64,000 bases of DNA from Ferranicluibacter quercicola (GTDB lineage Bacteria; Pseudomonadota; Alphaproteobacteria; Rhizobiales; Rhizobiaceae): contig NZ_JAJOZR010000008.1 of NCBI RefSeq assembly GCF_021168455.1, positions 224,480 to 288,479 on the forward strand, in the 5' to 3' direction. Made by a program: the position numbers and the translations under genes. The notes beneath the pieces are model-generated. The model worked only from the letters and a program-made list of their open reading frames with translations. It ran no database searches and was not told where the DNA came from. Positions 1-8,348 of this stretch are shown piece after piece (position 1 is the first letter of the stretch; each line of letters opens with the position of its first letter).

Positions 1-46
1 GCCGGGCATCGATATCGGTGGCCGATCCGTCAGGAGAGTGTGGAAC

Positions 47-1264
47 GTGCGGGCTTTTCTCTTCGTTCTCGACTCCCTCGGCATCGGCGGCGCGCCGGAT
101 GCCGGCGCCTTCGGCGACGAGGGTGCCGACACGCTCGGTCATATCGCCGAATTCTGCGCAGCCGGTGCGGCCGACCGCGCGGGACTGCGCGCCGGGCCGC
201 TGGCCCTTCCCAACATGGCCGCGCGCGGGCTGTTCCATGCCGCCCGCCTGTCGAGCGGCACCCTGCCCGCCGGCGTCACCCTTCCCGAGACCATCGACGG
301 CGTCTATGGCGCGGCCGAGGAGGTTTCGCGGGGCAAGGACACGCCGTCCGGGCACTGGGAGATCGCGGGAACGCCGGTGCGCTTCGACTGGGGATATTTT
401 CCCGCGACGGGCGACGCCTTTCCGGAGGCTCTGGTCGCCCGCATCTGCGACGAGGGTGGTGTTCCCGGCATTCTCGGCAATTGCCACGCCTCCGGCACCG
501 ACATCATCGCGCGGCTCGGCGAGGCCCACCTACAGACCGGCCGGCCGATCTGCTACACCTCCTCGGATTCCGTCTTTCAGATCGCCGCGCATGAGCAGAG
601 CTTCGGACTTGAGCGCCTCTTGGACCTCTGCCAGACCGTTCGCCGCCTGCTCGACCCCTATAATATCGGGCGGGTGATCGCCCGTCCTTTCCTCGGGCAA
701 ACCGCGCAGGATTTCGTGCGGACCGGAAACCGGCGCGACTATTCGGTGCTGCCGCCCGAGCCGACGCTGCTCGACCGGTTGACCGAGGCGGGCCGCACCG
801 TGCACGCCGTCGGCAAGATCGCCGATATCTTCGCCCATCAGGGCATCGGCCGCACCATCAAGGCGAACGGCAACGAAGCGCTCTTCGACGCCAGCCTGAC
901 GGCGATCGAGGAGGCCGGCGACGGCGATCTCGTCTTCACCAATTTCGTCGATTTCGACATGCTCTACGGCCATCGCCGGGACGTGGCGGGCTATGCCGCG
1001 GCGCTGGAAGCCTTCGACCGGCGGCTGCCGGAGCTCTACGCCGTGCTTGCTCCGGGCGACATCGTCATCCTGACCGGCGACCATGGCTGCGACCCGACCT
1101 GGCGGGGCACCGACCATACGCGCGAGCGGGTTCCCGTGCTGCTCTTCGGCCCCGGCATCGCCAGCCGCCCGATCGGCATCGTCCCCGGCTTTGCCGGGAT
1201 CGGCGAGACGGTGGCCCGGCATCTCGGCATCGCGCCCGGCCCCCATGGAAGGAGTTTCCTGTGA
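47..1264 (+). CDS. deoB: Phosphopentomutase
   Basis: Interconverts (deoxy)ribose 1-phosphate and 5-phosphate, linking nucleoside phosphorolysis to DeoC and the pentose phosphate pathway. The 405-residue length is normal for the family. It shows the N-terminal metal site LDSLGIGGAPDAG, the phospho-acceptor threonine in GKDTPSGHWE near residue 99, and the C-terminal metal-binding NFVDFDMLYGHRRD and TGDHGCDPTWRGTDH. The GTG at 47 is chosen over the GTG at 38 because AGGAG at 32-36 lies 10 bases before it, and the product then begins MRAFLFVLDS as in homologues. The stop overlaps the add start by four bases, so the genes are probably co-translated. Confidence 0.95.
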   Translation: MRAFLFVLDSLGIGGAPDAGAFGDEGADTLGHIAEFCAAGAADRAGLRAGPLALPNMAARGLFHAARLSSGTLPAGVTLPETIDGVYGAAEEVSRGKDTPSGHWEIAGTPVRFDWGYFPATGDAFPEALVARICDEGGVPGILGNCHASGTDIIARLGEAHLQTGRPICYTSSDSVFQIAAHEQSFGLERLLDLCQTVRRLLDPYNIGRVIARPFLGQTAQDFVRTGNRRDYSVLPPEPTLLDRLTEAGRTVHAVGKIADIFAHQGIGRTIKANGNEALFDASLTAIEEAGDGDLVFTNFVDFDMLYGHRRDVAGYAAALEAFDRRLPELYAVLAPGDIVILTGDHGCDPTWRGTDHTRERVPVLLFGPGIASRPIGIVPGFAGIGETVARHLGIAPGPHGRSFL

Positions 1265-2229
1265 CGCTGCATCTCAAGAAGGCGGAACTGCACTGCCATA
1301 TCGAGGGTGCCGCGCCGCCGGCGCTTGCCCTTGCGCAGGCGGACAAATACGGCGTGGACGTCTCCGGCCTCATCGAGGACGGATCCTATGTCTGGACCGA
1401 CTTCAGCGAATTCATCGTCTGCTACGACCGCGTCGCTTCGCTGTTTCGCACCGAGGAGGACTATGCGACGCTCGCGGAAACCTACCTGACGGAGCTGAGC
1501 GCGGCGGGCACGATCTACAGCGAGATCATCGTTTCGCCCGACCATGGCAACACGATCGGCATCGGTGCCGATGCCTATCTCCGCGGGCTTGCCGCGGGCA
1601 TCGAGGCGGCGAAGGCTGCAACCGGCATCGAGGGCCGGATGATCATCACCATCATCCGGCATCTCGGTGGGGAACCGGCCGAGCGCACCGCGTTCTATGC
1701 CGCCCGGCGGGATCATCCGCTCGTGACCGGCTTCAACCTCGCCGGCGAGGAGCGCATGTACCGGGTCGCGGATTTCGCGCGCGCCTACGACATCGCGCGC
1801 GATGCGGGGCTCGGCCTCACCATCCATGCCGGCGAGATGGCGGGCGCCGACAGCGTGCGCGATGCACTCGATATCGTCAGGCCGTCGCGCATCAGCCATG
1901 GCGTGCGCGCCATCGAGGATGCCGACCTCGTCCGGCGGATCGCGGCGGAAGGCGTGGTGCTGGAAACCTGCCCCGGCTCCAACATCGCGCTCGGCGTCTT
2001 TCCCGGCTTCCATGCCCACCCGCTGCGGGCGCTGCGCGATGCGGGATGCCGGGTCACGCTGAATGCGGACGATCCGCCGTTCTTCCACACGTCGCTCGCC
2101 CAGGAATACGACATCGCCTCCGAGGTGATGGGGTTCGCCGACGCGGAGATCGATGCCATGACCCGCACCGCCATCGAGGCCGCCTTCGTCGACGAGGATA
2201 CGCGGGCCATGCTGCTTTCGAAGCTCTGA
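1261..2229 (+). CDS. add: Adenosine deaminase
   Basis: Hydrolytic deamination of (deoxy)adenosine to (deoxy)inosine in the cytoplasm. The 322-residue protein carries the amidohydrolase metal ligands: HxH in ELHCHIEG at residues 11-13, the HAGE motif near residue 191, a conserved SHG, the ETCPGSN loop and the NADDPPFF aspartates. The GTG start overlaps the deoB stop (GTGA). It sits in a deoB-add-upp run, consistent with nucleoside salvage. The HIEG in place of the common HLDG places it with the bacterial adenosine deaminase-like branch; adenine deaminase activity is a less likely alternative. Confidence 0.93.
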   Translation: MTLHLKKAELHCHIEGAAPPALALAQADKYGVDVSGLIEDGSYVWTDFSEFIVCYDRVASLFRTEEDYATLAETYLTELSAAGTIYSEIIVSPDHGNTIGIGADAYLRGLAAGIEAAKAATGIEGRMIITIIRHLGGEPAERTAFYAARRDHPLVTGFNLAGEERMYRVADFARAYDIARDAGLGLTIHAGEMAGADSVRDALDIVRPSRISHGVRAIEDADLVRRIAAEGVVLETCPGSNIALGVFPGFHAHPLRALRDAGCRVTLNADDPPFFHTSLAQEYDIASEVMGFADAEIDAMTRTAIEAAFVDEDTRAMLLSKL

Positions 2230-2339
2230 CCTTCGGCAGACGCCTGATGGCTGGGGACGGCGCCGCGGCGGACTTGCGGCGGCGGGTCTTTCCGTGGAAA
2301 AGGAAAGGGTTCCATCCGTCGCGGCAAGAGGCTTCCAGC

Positions 2340-2969
2340 ATGACCAGCGTTACCGTCATCGACCACCCGCTCGTCCAGCACAAGCTGACGATCATGCGCA
2401 AGAAGGAAACCTCGACCGCGGGCTTCCGCCGGCTGCTGCGCGAGATCTCCACGCTGCTCTGCTACGAGGTGACGCGCGATCTGGAGCTGACGATGGAGAC
2501 CATCGAGACGCCCATGCAGCAGATCCAGGCACCGGTGCTCGAGGGCAAGAAGCTGGTGTTCGCCTCGATCCTGCGGGCCGGCAACGGCCTTCTCGAAGGC
2601 ATGCTGGAACTGGTGCCCTCCGCGCGCGTCTCGCATGTCGGCGTCTATCGCGACCATGAAACGCTCGAAGCGGTCGAGTATTACTTCAAGGCGCCGGAGA
2701 ACATGGCGGAGCGGCTGGTGATCGTCGTCGATCCGATGCTGGCGACCGGCAATTCCTCGATCGCCGCCATCGACAAGCTGAAAGAGCGCGGCGCCGTGAA
2801 CCTGCGGTTCCTCTGCCTGCTCGCGGCCCCCGAAGGCATTGCCAATTTCCACGCCGTCCACCCCGACGTGCCGATCTTCACCGCCGCCATCGACAGCCAT
2901 CTCAACGAGAAGGGCTACATCATGCCCGGTCTCGGCGACGCCGGCGACCGGATGTACGGAACGAAGTAA
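2340..2969 (+). CDS. upp: Uracil phosphoribosyltransferase
   Basis: Converts uracil and PRPP to UMP, the last step of pyrimidine salvage. The 209-residue protein shows the PRPP-binding loop VDPMLATGNSS, the flexible RAGNGLLEGM segment and the uracil-binding C-terminus GYIMPGLGDAGDRMYGTK. The ATG at 2340 follows AGAGG at a good distance. A 110-base gap separates it from add and contains a short CTTTCC/GGAAAG hairpin, so it may be partly uncoupled from deoB-add. DeoA, on the opposite strand nearby, would supply its uracil. Confidence 0.96.
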   Translation: MTSVTVIDHPLVQHKLTIMRKKETSTAGFRRLLREISTLLCYEVTRDLELTMETIETPMQQIQAPVLEGKKLVFASILRAGNGLLEGMLELVPSARVSHVGVYRDHETLEAVEYYFKAPENMAERLVIVVDPMLATGNSSIAAIDKLKERGAVNLRFLCLLAAPEGIANFHAVHPDVPIFTAAIDSHLNEKGYIMPGLGDAGDRMYGTK

Positions 2970-3085
2970 GATCCGTTAACCCTCAAACCCTGAGGGAACG
3001 GGACGGCCGCGCCGTGTTGGCGTCTTCTTAAAGACCCTGCGCGATAGAAAGGGACGAACGTCCTTTCGCTGCGGAGTTGCGGGCA

Positions 3086-3616
3086 ATGATGAGCCGCGTG
3101 CTGATGATCGCAGGCCTTGCCGGTCTCTGCGCCTACACCCTGCCGACCCTCACCGGCCGGTATCTCGACCGGACGCCCGCACGGACCTCGGCCCTGCCGG
3201 CCAAACCGGCTGCTGCCGATCCGGCGATGCGGGCGGCCGCGGGCGCGCGTGAGGTGGTGCTGCCGGCCGGACCGGGCGGGCATTTTAGCACGACGCTCGA
3301 CATCAACGGCCGCAGCGTTCGCGGCTTGATCGACACGGGCGCGACCGTGGTCGCGCTGAACGAGAGCACCGCACGACGGATCGGCCTCTCGCTCTCCACG
3401 CTCGACTATTCCATCTCCGTTTCCACCGCGAACGGCCTGGCGAAGGCGGCCTCCGTGACGTTGAAGCGGATCAAGGTCGGCAACATCGCCGTCGAGAATG
3501 TCGCGGCCATGGTGCTGCCGGATACGGCCCTGTCCGACACGCTGGTCGGCATGAGCTTCCTCAACCGTCTCTCATCCTTTGCCGTCGAAGACGGAGCCTT
3601 GCGCCTCAGGCGCTAA
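3086..3616 (+). CDS. Retropepsin-like aspartic protease (clan AA, membrane-anchored)
   Basis: A 176-residue protein with one N-terminal hydrophobic segment (residues 2-20, probably a signal anchor) and a single retropepsin-like domain. The catalytic motif LIDTGATVVALN lies near residues 83-94 and the flap/core NGLAKAASVTLKRIKVGNIAVENV follows. One DTG per chain means it should act as a dimer. It resembles the TIGR02281-type clan AA aspartic proteases common in alphaproteobacteria, whose substrates are mostly unknown. Start chosen at 3086 because GCGGAG at 3071-3076 is well spaced; the ATG at 3089 is also possible. It ends 16 bases from the convergent deoA stop. Confidence 0.8.
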   Translation: MMSRVLMIAGLAGLCAYTLPTLTGRYLDRTPARTSALPAKPAAADPAMRAAAGAREVVLPAGPGGHFSTTLDINGRSVRGLIDTGATVVALNESTARRIGLSLSTLDYSISVSTANGLAKAASVTLKRIKVGNIAVENVAAMVLPDTALSDTLVGMSFLNRLSSFAVEDGALRLRR

Positions 3617-3632
3617 GCCCCCGGCGCTGACC

Positions 3633-4946
3633 TCAGGCGGTGAGGCGCGACAGGATGATGGGCCGCGTGGCAGGCGCGCCCTCCTCGATCGTGTAGGCTG
3701 GGATGAACGCCTTCGCCGCGTCTTCTGCAGCGGCGTCATTTGCGGCGTGGACGCGGGCAAGGGCCTGTCCGGCCTCCACACGCGTGCCGAGCGGCAGAAT
3801 ATCGGAAAAGCCGACGCTGTGATCGATCGACTGATCGGCGCGGGTGCGTCCGCCACCAAGCGCGATAACCGAGAGGCCGATGGCACGGGCGTCGCATGTG
3901 CCGAGAACGCCCGCACGGTCGGCCGCAATCGGCCGGATGACCGGTGCTGCGGCCAGATAGGCGTCCGGACGCTCCACGAAATCCACAGGCCCGCCCAGCG
4001 CCGAGACCATGCGGCCGAAGATGTCGAGGGCCGCGCCGCTTTCCAGCGCCCGCCGCGCCGCATCCTGGCTTTCGACCGGGCCCGAGGTGACGCCGGCCAC
4101 CAGCAGCATTTCGGACGCCAGCGCCATGACGACCTGTTCCAGGCGCGTGCCCTGTTTCTCGCCGCGCAGGAAAGCGAGGCAATTGAGGATTTCCAGCGCA
4201 TTGCCGACGGCATCGGCCAGCGGCTCGCTCATGTCGGTGATGAGAGCCGTGGTGCGCAGCCCCGCGCCGTTGGCGACATCCACCAGCGAGCGGGCGAGGA
4301 TCTCGGCCTCCGACAGGGAGGCCATGAAGGCGCCGCTGCCGACCTTGACGTCGAGCACGAGGGAGCCGAGGCCGGCCGCGAGCTTCTTGGACAGGATGGA
4401 GGCCGTGATCAACGGCACGGAATCCACGGTCGCGGTGATGTCGCGGATCGCGTAGAGCCTGCGGTCGGCCGGTGCGAGATCCGCGGTCTGCCCGATGATG
4501 GCGCAACCCACGTTTTCCACGACGCGGCCCAGGGTCTCGGCGGACGGCGCGATATGATAGCCGGGAATGGATTCGAGCTTGTCGAGCGTGCCGCCGGTAT
4601 GCCCGAGGCCGCGGCCGGAAATCATGGGGACGACGAGGCCGCAGGCGGCCAGGATCGGCGCGAGCATGAGCGAGACATTGTCGCCCACACCGCCGGTCGA
4701 ATGCTTGTCGGCGACCGGGCGGCCGAGCGCGTGATAGTCGAGCACCGTGCCGCTGTCGCGCATGGCAACCGTCAGCGCCACCGTCTCGGCGCTGGTCATA
4801 CCGGAAAACCATGTCGCCATGGCGAAGGCCGCCACCTGTGCGTCGCCAATGGAGCCGTCGGCCATGCCGGCGACGAAATCGGCGATCTCGCTCGGCGCAA
4901 GGGCGAGGCGATCGCGTTTGCGGCGGATGATTTCTTGCGGGATCAT
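3633..4946 (-). CDS. deoA: Thymidine phosphorylase
   Basis: Phosphorolysis of thymidine/deoxyuridine to base plus 2-deoxyribose 1-phosphate. The 437-residue protein has the N-terminal helical domain PQEIIRRKRDRLALAPSEI, the phosphate-binding KHSTGGVGDNVSL loop and the conserved ISGRGLGHTGGTLDKLESIPG. Start placed at the ATG at 4946, with TGAGG just upstream; this leaves 4 bases after the deoC stop. Last gene of the minus-strand BMP/ABC-cdd-deoC-deoA run, so its deoxyribose 1-phosphate goes to DeoB and then DeoC. Confidence 0.95.
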   Translation of the reverse strand: MIPQEIIRRKRDRLALAPSEIADFVAGMADGSIGDAQVAAFAMATWFSGMTSAETVALTVAMRDSGTVLDYHALGRPVADKHSTGGVGDNVSLMLAPILAACGLVVPMISGRGLGHTGGTLDKLESIPGYHIAPSAETLGRVVENVGCAIIGQTADLAPADRRLYAIRDITATVDSVPLITASILSKKLAAGLGSLVLDVKVGSGAFMASLSEAEILARSLVDVANGAGLRTTALITDMSEPLADAVGNALEILNCLAFLRGEKQGTRLEQVVMALASEMLLVAGVTSGPVESQDAARRALESGAALDIFGRMVSALGGPVDFVERPDAYLAAAPVIRPIAADRAGVLGTCDARAIGLSVIALGGGRTRADQSIDHSVGFSDILPLGTRVEAGQALARVHAANDAAAEDAAKAFIPAYTIEEGAPATRPIILSRLTA

Positions 4947-4950
4947 CGCC

Positions 4951-5727
4951 TCAATACGCCGCTGGTGCGGCAAGGGACTCACGCCCCTCGATGACCGACA
5001 GGATATCGCCGAGCAGGCCCGACGCCCCGAAGCGGAAGGTCGAGGGCATCAGCCAGTCGGGCCCGTGAATGGTGGCGGCGAGCGTCAGATAAAGCCGGGC
5101 GTCCGCCACGGTCCTGACGCCGCCGGCCGGCTTGAAGCCCACCCGGCGGCCCATCTCGCGGATGGCGGTCAGCATGATGTCGGCCGCTTCCAGCGTCGCG
5201 TTGACGGCGACCTTGCCGGTGGAGGTCTTGATGAAATCGGCACCCTCCTGAATGGCGAGGTGCGAGGCGTTGCGGATCAGCCCGCGCTCCCTCAGCTCGC
5301 CCGTCTCCAGAATCGTCTTGAGAACCACAGTTTCCCCGCAGGCCGCGCGGACGGCGCGGATCATCTCGCGCACCGCCTCTTCGTCGCCGGCCATCAAGGC
5401 GCGATAGGGAATGACGAGGTCGATCTCGTCGGCCCCGTCGGCGATCGCGCCGGTGGTCTCGGCCACAACGTCATCCACCGGCAGGTCGCCCGAGGGAAAA
5501 TTGACGACGGTTGCGATGCGCACCGGGCTCGACGCCCCGAGAATGCCGCGGGCCTGTGCCACGAAGCGCGGCCAGATGCAGATGGCGGCAACGGGCCCAT
5601 GCGGCGTGCGCGCCCGGGCGCACAGCGCCTCGATGGCCTCAGGCGTGCAGTCGTCACTCAGATCGGTCAGGTCGAGCAGGGACAGCGCGAGAGAGGCGAG
5701 CTGCCGGTTGCTGGCTTCCAGTGTCAT
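4951..5727 (-). CDS. deoC: Deoxyribose-phosphate aldolase
   Basis: Cleaves 2-deoxyribose 5-phosphate to glyceraldehyde 3-phosphate and acetaldehyde. The 258-residue TIM barrel contains the Schiff-base lysine in GADFIKTSTGK, the preceding KTILETGEL strand and the second conserved lysine in GFKPAGGVRT. The ATG at 5727 follows GGGAGG. It lies 115 bases after cdd and directly before deoA. The gap to cdd contains a small TTGGC-AAA-GCCAA hairpin (5782-5794), so a separate transcript is possible. Confidence 0.95.
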   Translation of the reverse strand: MTLEASNRQLASLALSLLDLTDLSDDCTPEAIEALCARARTPHGPVAAICIWPRFVAQARGILGASSPVRIATVVNFPSGDLPVDDVVAETTGAIADGADEIDLVIPYRALMAGDEEAVREMIRAVRAACGETVVLKTILETGELRERGLIRNASHLAIQEGADFIKTSTGKVAVNATLEAADIMLTAIREMGRRVGFKPAGGVRTVADARLYLTLAATIHGPDWLMPSTFRFGASGLLGDILSVIEGRESLAAPAAY

Positions 5728-5842
5728 AGGTGCCTCCCTTGGGCGGGTTCGGTCCTGATGCGGTAGAGGTTTTGGTGCCGTTTGGCAAAGCCAATCGCGG
5801 CCTCGCAAGCCGTGAGAGACTTGGGAACCTCGGAGAGGACGC

Positions 5843-6235
5843 TCAGCCGATGGTGTCGGTGGCGAAGGAATGCGGCAGGAGGTCCGACAGGGTCACCGTC
5901 TTCCTCACCCCGGTCTCGTCGCAGAGATAGATCGGCGTGCCGGCTTCGGCAAATTCCGACAGGCGCTGACGGCAGCCGCCGCAGGGCGGGCAGAGCGGCA
6001 GCTTTTCGGCGATGACGGCGACTTCTCGGATTTTGCGGGCGCCGCCCATGATCATGTGGCTGATCGCCGTGGTTTCGGCACACCAGCCCTCGGGAAAAGA
6101 GAGGTTCTCGATATTGGCGCCGGCATAGATCGTGCCGTCCTCGGCGCGGATGGCCGCGCCGACGGGGAACTTGGAATAGGGTGCATGGGCGAGCGCCATG
6201 GCCTTGCGGGCAGCTTCGAAGAGATCGGTCGCCAT
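5843..6235 (-). CDS. cdd: Cytidine deaminase
   Basis: Zinc-dependent deamination of (deoxy)cytidine to (deoxy)uridine. The compact 130-residue form has the catalytic glutamate and first zinc ligand in WCAETTAI and the paired cysteines in PPCGGCRQRLSEF. The N-terminus SKFPVGAAIRAEDGTIYAGANIEN is typical. It begins 4 bases after the upstream permease stop, showing that deamination is transcriptionally coupled to nucleoside import. Confidence 0.96.
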   Translation of the reverse strand: MATDLFEAARKAMALAHAPYSKFPVGAAIRAEDGTIYAGANIENLSFPEGWCAETTAISHMIMGGARKIREVAVIAEKLPLCPPCGGCRQRLSEFAEAGTPIYLCDETGVRKTVTLSDLLPHSFATDTIG

Positions 6236-6239
6236 GGGA

Positions 6240-7211
6240 TCAGCGCTCCTTGACATAGGGGACACCGCCGGCCTTGGGCGGCACGGCCTTGCCGATGAAG
6301 CCCGCGAGCAGGATGACGGTGAGAATATAGGGCAGCGCCTGCATGAGCTGCACCGGGACCTGGCCGATGAGCGGCAGCGGATTGCCCTGCAGGCGGATGG
6401 CCAGCGCATCGAGGAAGCCGAAGAGCAGGCAGGCGAGCATGACGTTGAGCGGCTTCCATTTGGCGAAGATCAGCGCGGCGAGCGCGATATAGCCCTTGCC
6501 GGCCGTCATGCCCTTGACGAAGCCGGCGGTCATGGCGAGCGACAGGTAGGCGCCGCCGAGGCCCGCGAGAATGCCGCAGCAGATGACGGCGCGATAGCGC
6601 ATCCAGACGACCGAGATGCCGGCCGTATCCACCGCGCCCGGATTTTCGCCGACGGCGCGCAGGCGCAGGCCGAAGCGGGTGCGGTAGAGGATCCACCAGG
6701 TGATCGGCACCATGGCGAAGGCGAGGTAGGTGAGGAAGAAGTGGCCGGAGATGAGATCGGCATAGATCGGCCCGATGACGGGAACCGGGCGGATCTCCTC
6801 GGCGAAGGGGAAGGTGATGGTCGCGAACCGGGCGTCTCCGGCCAGCGCCGGGGTGCGGCCGCCCTGGCGGAACCAGGCTTCGCCCAGAATGACGGTGGAG
6901 CCGAAGACGATGAAGTTGATCGCCACGCCCGAGACGATCTGGCTGCCGCGCTGGGTGATGGAGGCATAGCCGTGCACGAGCGACAGGAGGACCGAGATGA
7001 GGATGGCGGCGAGAAGCCCGGCCCAGACCGAGCCGCTGACGGCCGCGACCGCACCGGCGGCGAAGGCGGCGCCCAGCATCTTGCCCTCGAGCCCGATGTC
7101 GAAGACACCGGCGCGCTCGGTGAAGAGGCCGCCGAGGGCTGCGAAGATCAGGGGTACGGAGACGCGGATGGTCGATTCCAGCACCGTCACCAGCATGTGA
7201 AAGACATCCAT
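6240..7211 (-). CDS. Nucleoside ABC transporter permease (NupQ/YufQ-like)
   Basis: A 323-residue polytopic inner-membrane protein of the BPD_transp_2 (branched-chain/ribose-type) permease family. Many hydrophobic helices are visible, with the cytoplasmic coupling-loop region around RTRFGLRLRAVGENPGAVDTAGI, where EAA-like residues contact the ATPase. It pairs with the next permease (7215-8348) and the ATPase at 8345-9892. The family and neighbours (BMP binding protein, cdd, deoC, deoA) point to purine/pyrimidine nucleoside import. The exact substrate range cannot be read from sequence. Confidence 0.9.
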   Translation of the reverse strand: MDVFHMLVTVLESTIRVSVPLIFAALGGLFTERAGVFDIGLEGKMLGAAFAAGAVAAVSGSVWAGLLAAILISVLLSLVHGYASITQRGSQIVSGVAINFIVFGSTVILGEAWFRQGGRTPALAGDARFATITFPFAEEIRPVPVIGPIYADLISGHFFLTYLAFAMVPITWWILYRTRFGLRLRAVGENPGAVDTAGISVVWMRYRAVICCGILAGLGGAYLSLAMTAGFVKGMTAGKGYIALAALIFAKWKPLNVMLACLLFGFLDALAIRLQGNPLPLIGQVPVQLMQALPYILTVILLAGFIGKAVPPKAGGVPYVKER

Positions 7212-7214
7212 GGA

Positions 7215-8348
7215 TCAGGCTCCCTTGGCGGCTGACGATGCAGATCCGCGGCTTGCGACAGAGGCGAAGATGCGGCCGATCGCCGGGCGGAACATGTTTT
7301 CGAGCGCACCGGCGAAGAGGATGACGAGGCCCTGGATGATGACGATCATGTCGCGCGAGATGGTGGGCATCTCGAAGGCGATTTCGGCGCCGCCCTGATA
7401 GAGCATGCCGAAGAGGATGGCGGCGGGAATGATGCCGGCCGGGTGCGAGCGCCCCATGAGGGCGACCGCGATGCCGACGAAGCCGGCGCCCTGCACGAAA
7501 TCGAGCTGCATGCGGAACTGCTCGCCCATGATCGGGTTCAGCGCCATCATGCCGCAGAGCCCGCCCGAGATCATCATGGCGATGACGGTGATGCGCGCAT
7601 CCTTGATGCCGGCATAGCGGGCGGCCGAGGGGCTATGACCCATGACGCGCATTTCGTAGCCGAGCCGGGTGCGCCAGATCAAAAGCCAGCAGCCGAAGGC
7701 CGCAAGCAAAGCCAGCAGAAACGAGATGTTGAACGGCGCATTGCCGATATCGAGCCCGAAAAGGCCGAGCAGCCAGTCGAGCTTCGGCAGCTGCCCGCCG
7801 GCCTCGAAGGTGCGCGTCTGCGGCGCCATGGAGCCGAGCGGCTTGAGCACCCGCGTCAGCAGATAGACCATCAGGCTCGAGGCGATGAAGTTGAACATGA
7901 TGGTGGTGATGACGATGTGGCTGCCGCGTTTGGCCTGAAGCCAGCCGGGCAGGAACGCCCACAGCGCGCCGAAGGCGGCCGAACCGAGGATCGCCAGGGG
8001 AAAGACGACGTACCAGGGCGTGATGCGGTCGAGCCAGAGGCAGACGAGCGCGACGCCGATGCCGCCGACATAGGCCTGTCCCTCGCCGCCGATGTTGAAG
8101 AGGCCGGCATGCGAGGCGACCGCGACCGCAAGGCCGGTGAAGATGAAGGTCGTGGCGTAGTAGAGCGTGAAGCCGATATATTCGCCGCGGCCGAAAGCGC
8201 CGTTGATCAGGTGGTAGGCGGCCTCCAGCGGGCTTTCGCCAACGAGGAGCACCACGAGACCGGCCACAAGAAAGGCGACGACGAGATTGACGAGCGGGAT
8301 GAGACCGTATTCGGCCCAGCCGGGCAGCGTGGCGTAAGGGTTGCTCAC
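7215..8348 (-). CDS. Nucleoside ABC transporter permease (NupP/YufP-like)
   Basis: A 377-residue BPD_transp_2 family permease with about ten hydrophobic helices and the GGEGQAYVGGIG stretch common in this subfamily. The cytoplasmic segment RTRLGYEMRVMGHSPSAARYAGI is the probable ATPase contact. It is the larger partner of the permease at 6240-7211. Its start overlaps the ATPase stop by 4 bases and its own stop lies 3 bases before the next permease, so the three membrane components form one operon. Confidence 0.9.
   Translation of the reverse strand: MSNPYATLPGWAEYGLIPLVNLVVAFLVAGLVVLLVGESPLEAAYHLINGAFGRGEYIGFTLYYATTFIFTGLAVAVASHAGLFNIGGEGQAYVGGIGVALVCLWLDRITPWYVVFPLAILGSAAFGALWAFLPGWLQAKRGSHIVITTIMFNFIASSLMVYLLTRVLKPLGSMAPQTRTFEAGGQLPKLDWLLGLFGLDIGNAPFNISFLLALLAAFGCWLLIWRTRLGYEMRVMGHSPSAARYAGIKDARITVIAMMISGGLCGMMALNPIMGEQFRMQLDFVQGAGFVGIAVALMGRSHPAGIIPAAILFGMLYQGGAEIAFEMPTISRDMIVIIQGLVILFAGALENMFRPAIGRIFASVASRGSASSAAKGA

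Noticed and set aside
1..46. 3' end of a gene upstream of deoB.
   Set aside because: Too short to identify a coding frame; only the deoB ribosome-binding site is recognisable.
5782..5794. TTGGC-AAA-GCCAA hairpin between cdd and deoC as a terminator or regulator site.
   Set aside because: Only a 5-bp stem with no T-run; too weak to claim more than a possible operon break.
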